Shown: positions 42,359 to 43,090 of the stretch, in pieces
Numbering within the stretch: position 1 is the stretch's first letter
How the letters are laid out: every line of letters begins with the position of its first letter
Source of the DNA: Sediminimonas sp.
GTDB lineage: Bacteria > Pseudomonadota > Alphaproteobacteria > Rhodobacterales > Rhodobacteraceae
Length of the DNA stretch: 43,090 nt
Direction of reading: 5' to 3'
NCBI RefSeq assembly: GCF_024637375.1
Contig: NZ_JAGXFK010000059.1
Coordinates: 1-43,090, forward strand
Notes under the pieces: generated by a model
Told to the model about the DNA's origin: nothing
The model's database searches: none
Seen by the model: only the letters and a program-made list of their open reading frames with translations
Program-made: the position numbers and the translations under genes

Positions 42359-43090
42359 TCAGCTTTTCGAGAACTCGGGGTAGGCTTCCATCCCCAATTC
42401 GGCCATGTCGAGGCCGTTGATCTCGGTCTCTTCGTCGACGCGCAGGCCCATCACCATGTTCAGGACCGCCCACACGACGGCCGAAGCGACCGCGACGAAG
42501 ACCCCGATGATCACGATGCCCATGATCTGTGCGCCGAAGCTGGCGCCCGGATTGGTCAGCGGCACCGCCAGCGTGCCCCAGACGCCGGCGATCAGGTGCA
42601 CAGGGATGGCGCCCACGACATCGTCCACCTTGAGCCGGTCGAGCATCGGCACGGCGAACACGACGATCACGCCGCCCACGGCCCCGATCAGCGTCGCGGC
42701 GCCCAGCGAGGGCGTCAGCGGCTCGGCGGTGATCGACACCAGCCCCGCCAGCGCGCCGTTGAGCACCATGGTCAGGTCGGGTTTCTTGTAAAGAAGCTGC
42801 GTCAGGATCAGCGCCGCGACCGCCCCGCCGGCGGCGGCGGTATTGGTGTTGGCAAAGATGCGGCTGATATCGGCCACGTCGCCGACGCTGCCCATCGCCA
42901 GTTGCGATGCGCCGTTGAACCCGAACCAGCCCAGCCACAGGATGAACGTGCCCAGCGTCGCCAGCGCGAGGTTCGAACCGGGGATCGGTACGGTCTTGCC
43001 GTCCTTGTTGTACTTGCCGATGCGCGGCCCGAGGATGATCGCGCCAGTGAGTGCGGCCCAGCCGCCCACCGAATGAACCACGGTCGAGCC
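42359..43090 (-). CDS. amt: Ammonium transporter Amt, C-terminal part (partial)
   Basis: The gene runs off the end of the window; 243 C-terminal residues are visible and the frame continues to 43090 with G-S-T before V-V-H-S-V-G-G-W. Amt motifs present are that S-V-G-G-W-A-A-L segment, F-I-L-W-L-G-W-F-G-F-N-G, N-T-N-T-A-A-A-G-G-A-V, and G-A-I-P-V-H-L-I-A-G-V-W-G-T with the second pore His. The cytoplasmic tail ends with E-A-Y-P-E-F-S. It moves ammonium across the inner membrane, normally gated by a PII protein (GlnK); glnK, if linked, would lie outside the window. The strong hairpin at 42301-42330 ends the transcript. Confidence 0.97.
   Translation of the reverse strand, partial: GSTVVHSVGGWAALTGAIILGPRIGKYNKDGKTVPIPGSNLALATLGTFILWLGWFGFNGASQLAMGSVGDVADISRIFANTNTAAAGGAVAALILTQLLYKKPDLTMVLNGALAGLVSITAEPLTPSLGAATLIGAVGGVIVVFAVPMLDRLKVDDVVGAIPVHLIAGVWGTLAVPLTNPGASFGAQIMGIVIIGVFVAVASAVVWAVLNMVMGLRVDEETEINGLDMAELGMEAYPEFSKS

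Noticed and set aside
1-43090. CRISPR arrays, insertion sequences, prophage, toxin-antitoxin, restriction or other defence systems
   Set aside because: I saw no regularly spaced repeats, transposase or phage motifs or terminal inverted repeats; the genes are core metabolism and information processing.

Overview
The window is ordinary, gene-dense, GC-rich chromosome of an alphaproteobacterium, almost certainly a Rhodobacterales (Rhodobacter/Roseobacter type). The evidence is an RpoE-ChrR pair of the kind known from Rhodobacter sphaeroides (singlet-oxygen sigma factor and zinc anti-sigma factor), a Mic60/mitofilin-like gene between hemD and hemY, a stand-alone MnmD, DUF3035, DUF2853, DUF1674 and DUF1365 proteins, and a repeated 3' element ending in AAGATGAA. 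I see no insertion sequence, prophage, CRISPR array, plasmid gene or integration scar. No gap between genes exceeds 300 bases. The largest are 612-892, 7569-7839 and 37416-37638; they hold, respectively, a hairpin, a possible CtrA-like box, and the sigma-E type promoter region.

Layout. 1-611: the end of ahcY, then DUF2853. 893-3647 (minus): a tight tsaD-gpsA-yciI-EVE operon. 3741-7568 (plus): divergent hemD, mic60-like, hemY and tRNA-Thr(CGT). 7840-12893 (plus): glmM, glmU and glmS, a complete fructose-6-P to UDP-GlcNAc pathway, followed by a VanZ-like protein. 13060-15722 (plus): smpB, then sseA and an aromatic/aspartate aminotransferase as a pair. 15786-18795: dapA (minus) divergent from the lytic transglycosylase slt (plus). 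18760-23226: a DMT transporter, mnmD with a divergent FAD oxidoreductase, a MaoC/FAS1-like hydratase, a VOC protein and an FMN reductase. 23335-31934 (minus): two M16 proteins (one catalytic, one degenerate), a DUF3035 lipoprotein, lspA, purH, a heparinase II/III-like protein and rsmB. 32002-35334: an SDHAF4-like DUF1674 protein, dapB (minus), then rbfA, a DUF2233 protein and queG (plus). 35356-38843: DUF1365 and a FAD amine-oxidase-like gene (minus) divergent from rpoE-chrR (plus). 38853-43090: mutL, a rhodanese, a second DMT transporter and the C-terminal part of an ammonium transporter with a clear intrinsic terminator.

Functional themes are cell-wall precursor supply and turnover (glmMUS, dapA, dapB, slt), tRNA modification (tsaD, mnmD, queG), haem synthesis and membrane architecture (hemD, mic60, hemY), lipoprotein processing (lspA), and the singlet-oxygen response with its probable lipid-modifying partners. 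The most interesting items are the sigma-E/ChrR locus with its promoter and start ambiguity, the dispersed AAGATGAA element, the sseA-aminotransferase pair that could form a cysteine to persulfide route, the divergent MnmD/FAD pair, and a heparinase-fold protein without an obvious export signal. I did not find a convincing wholly new system. All calls were made by reading the sequence, and family names come from recognised motifs rather than database searches.
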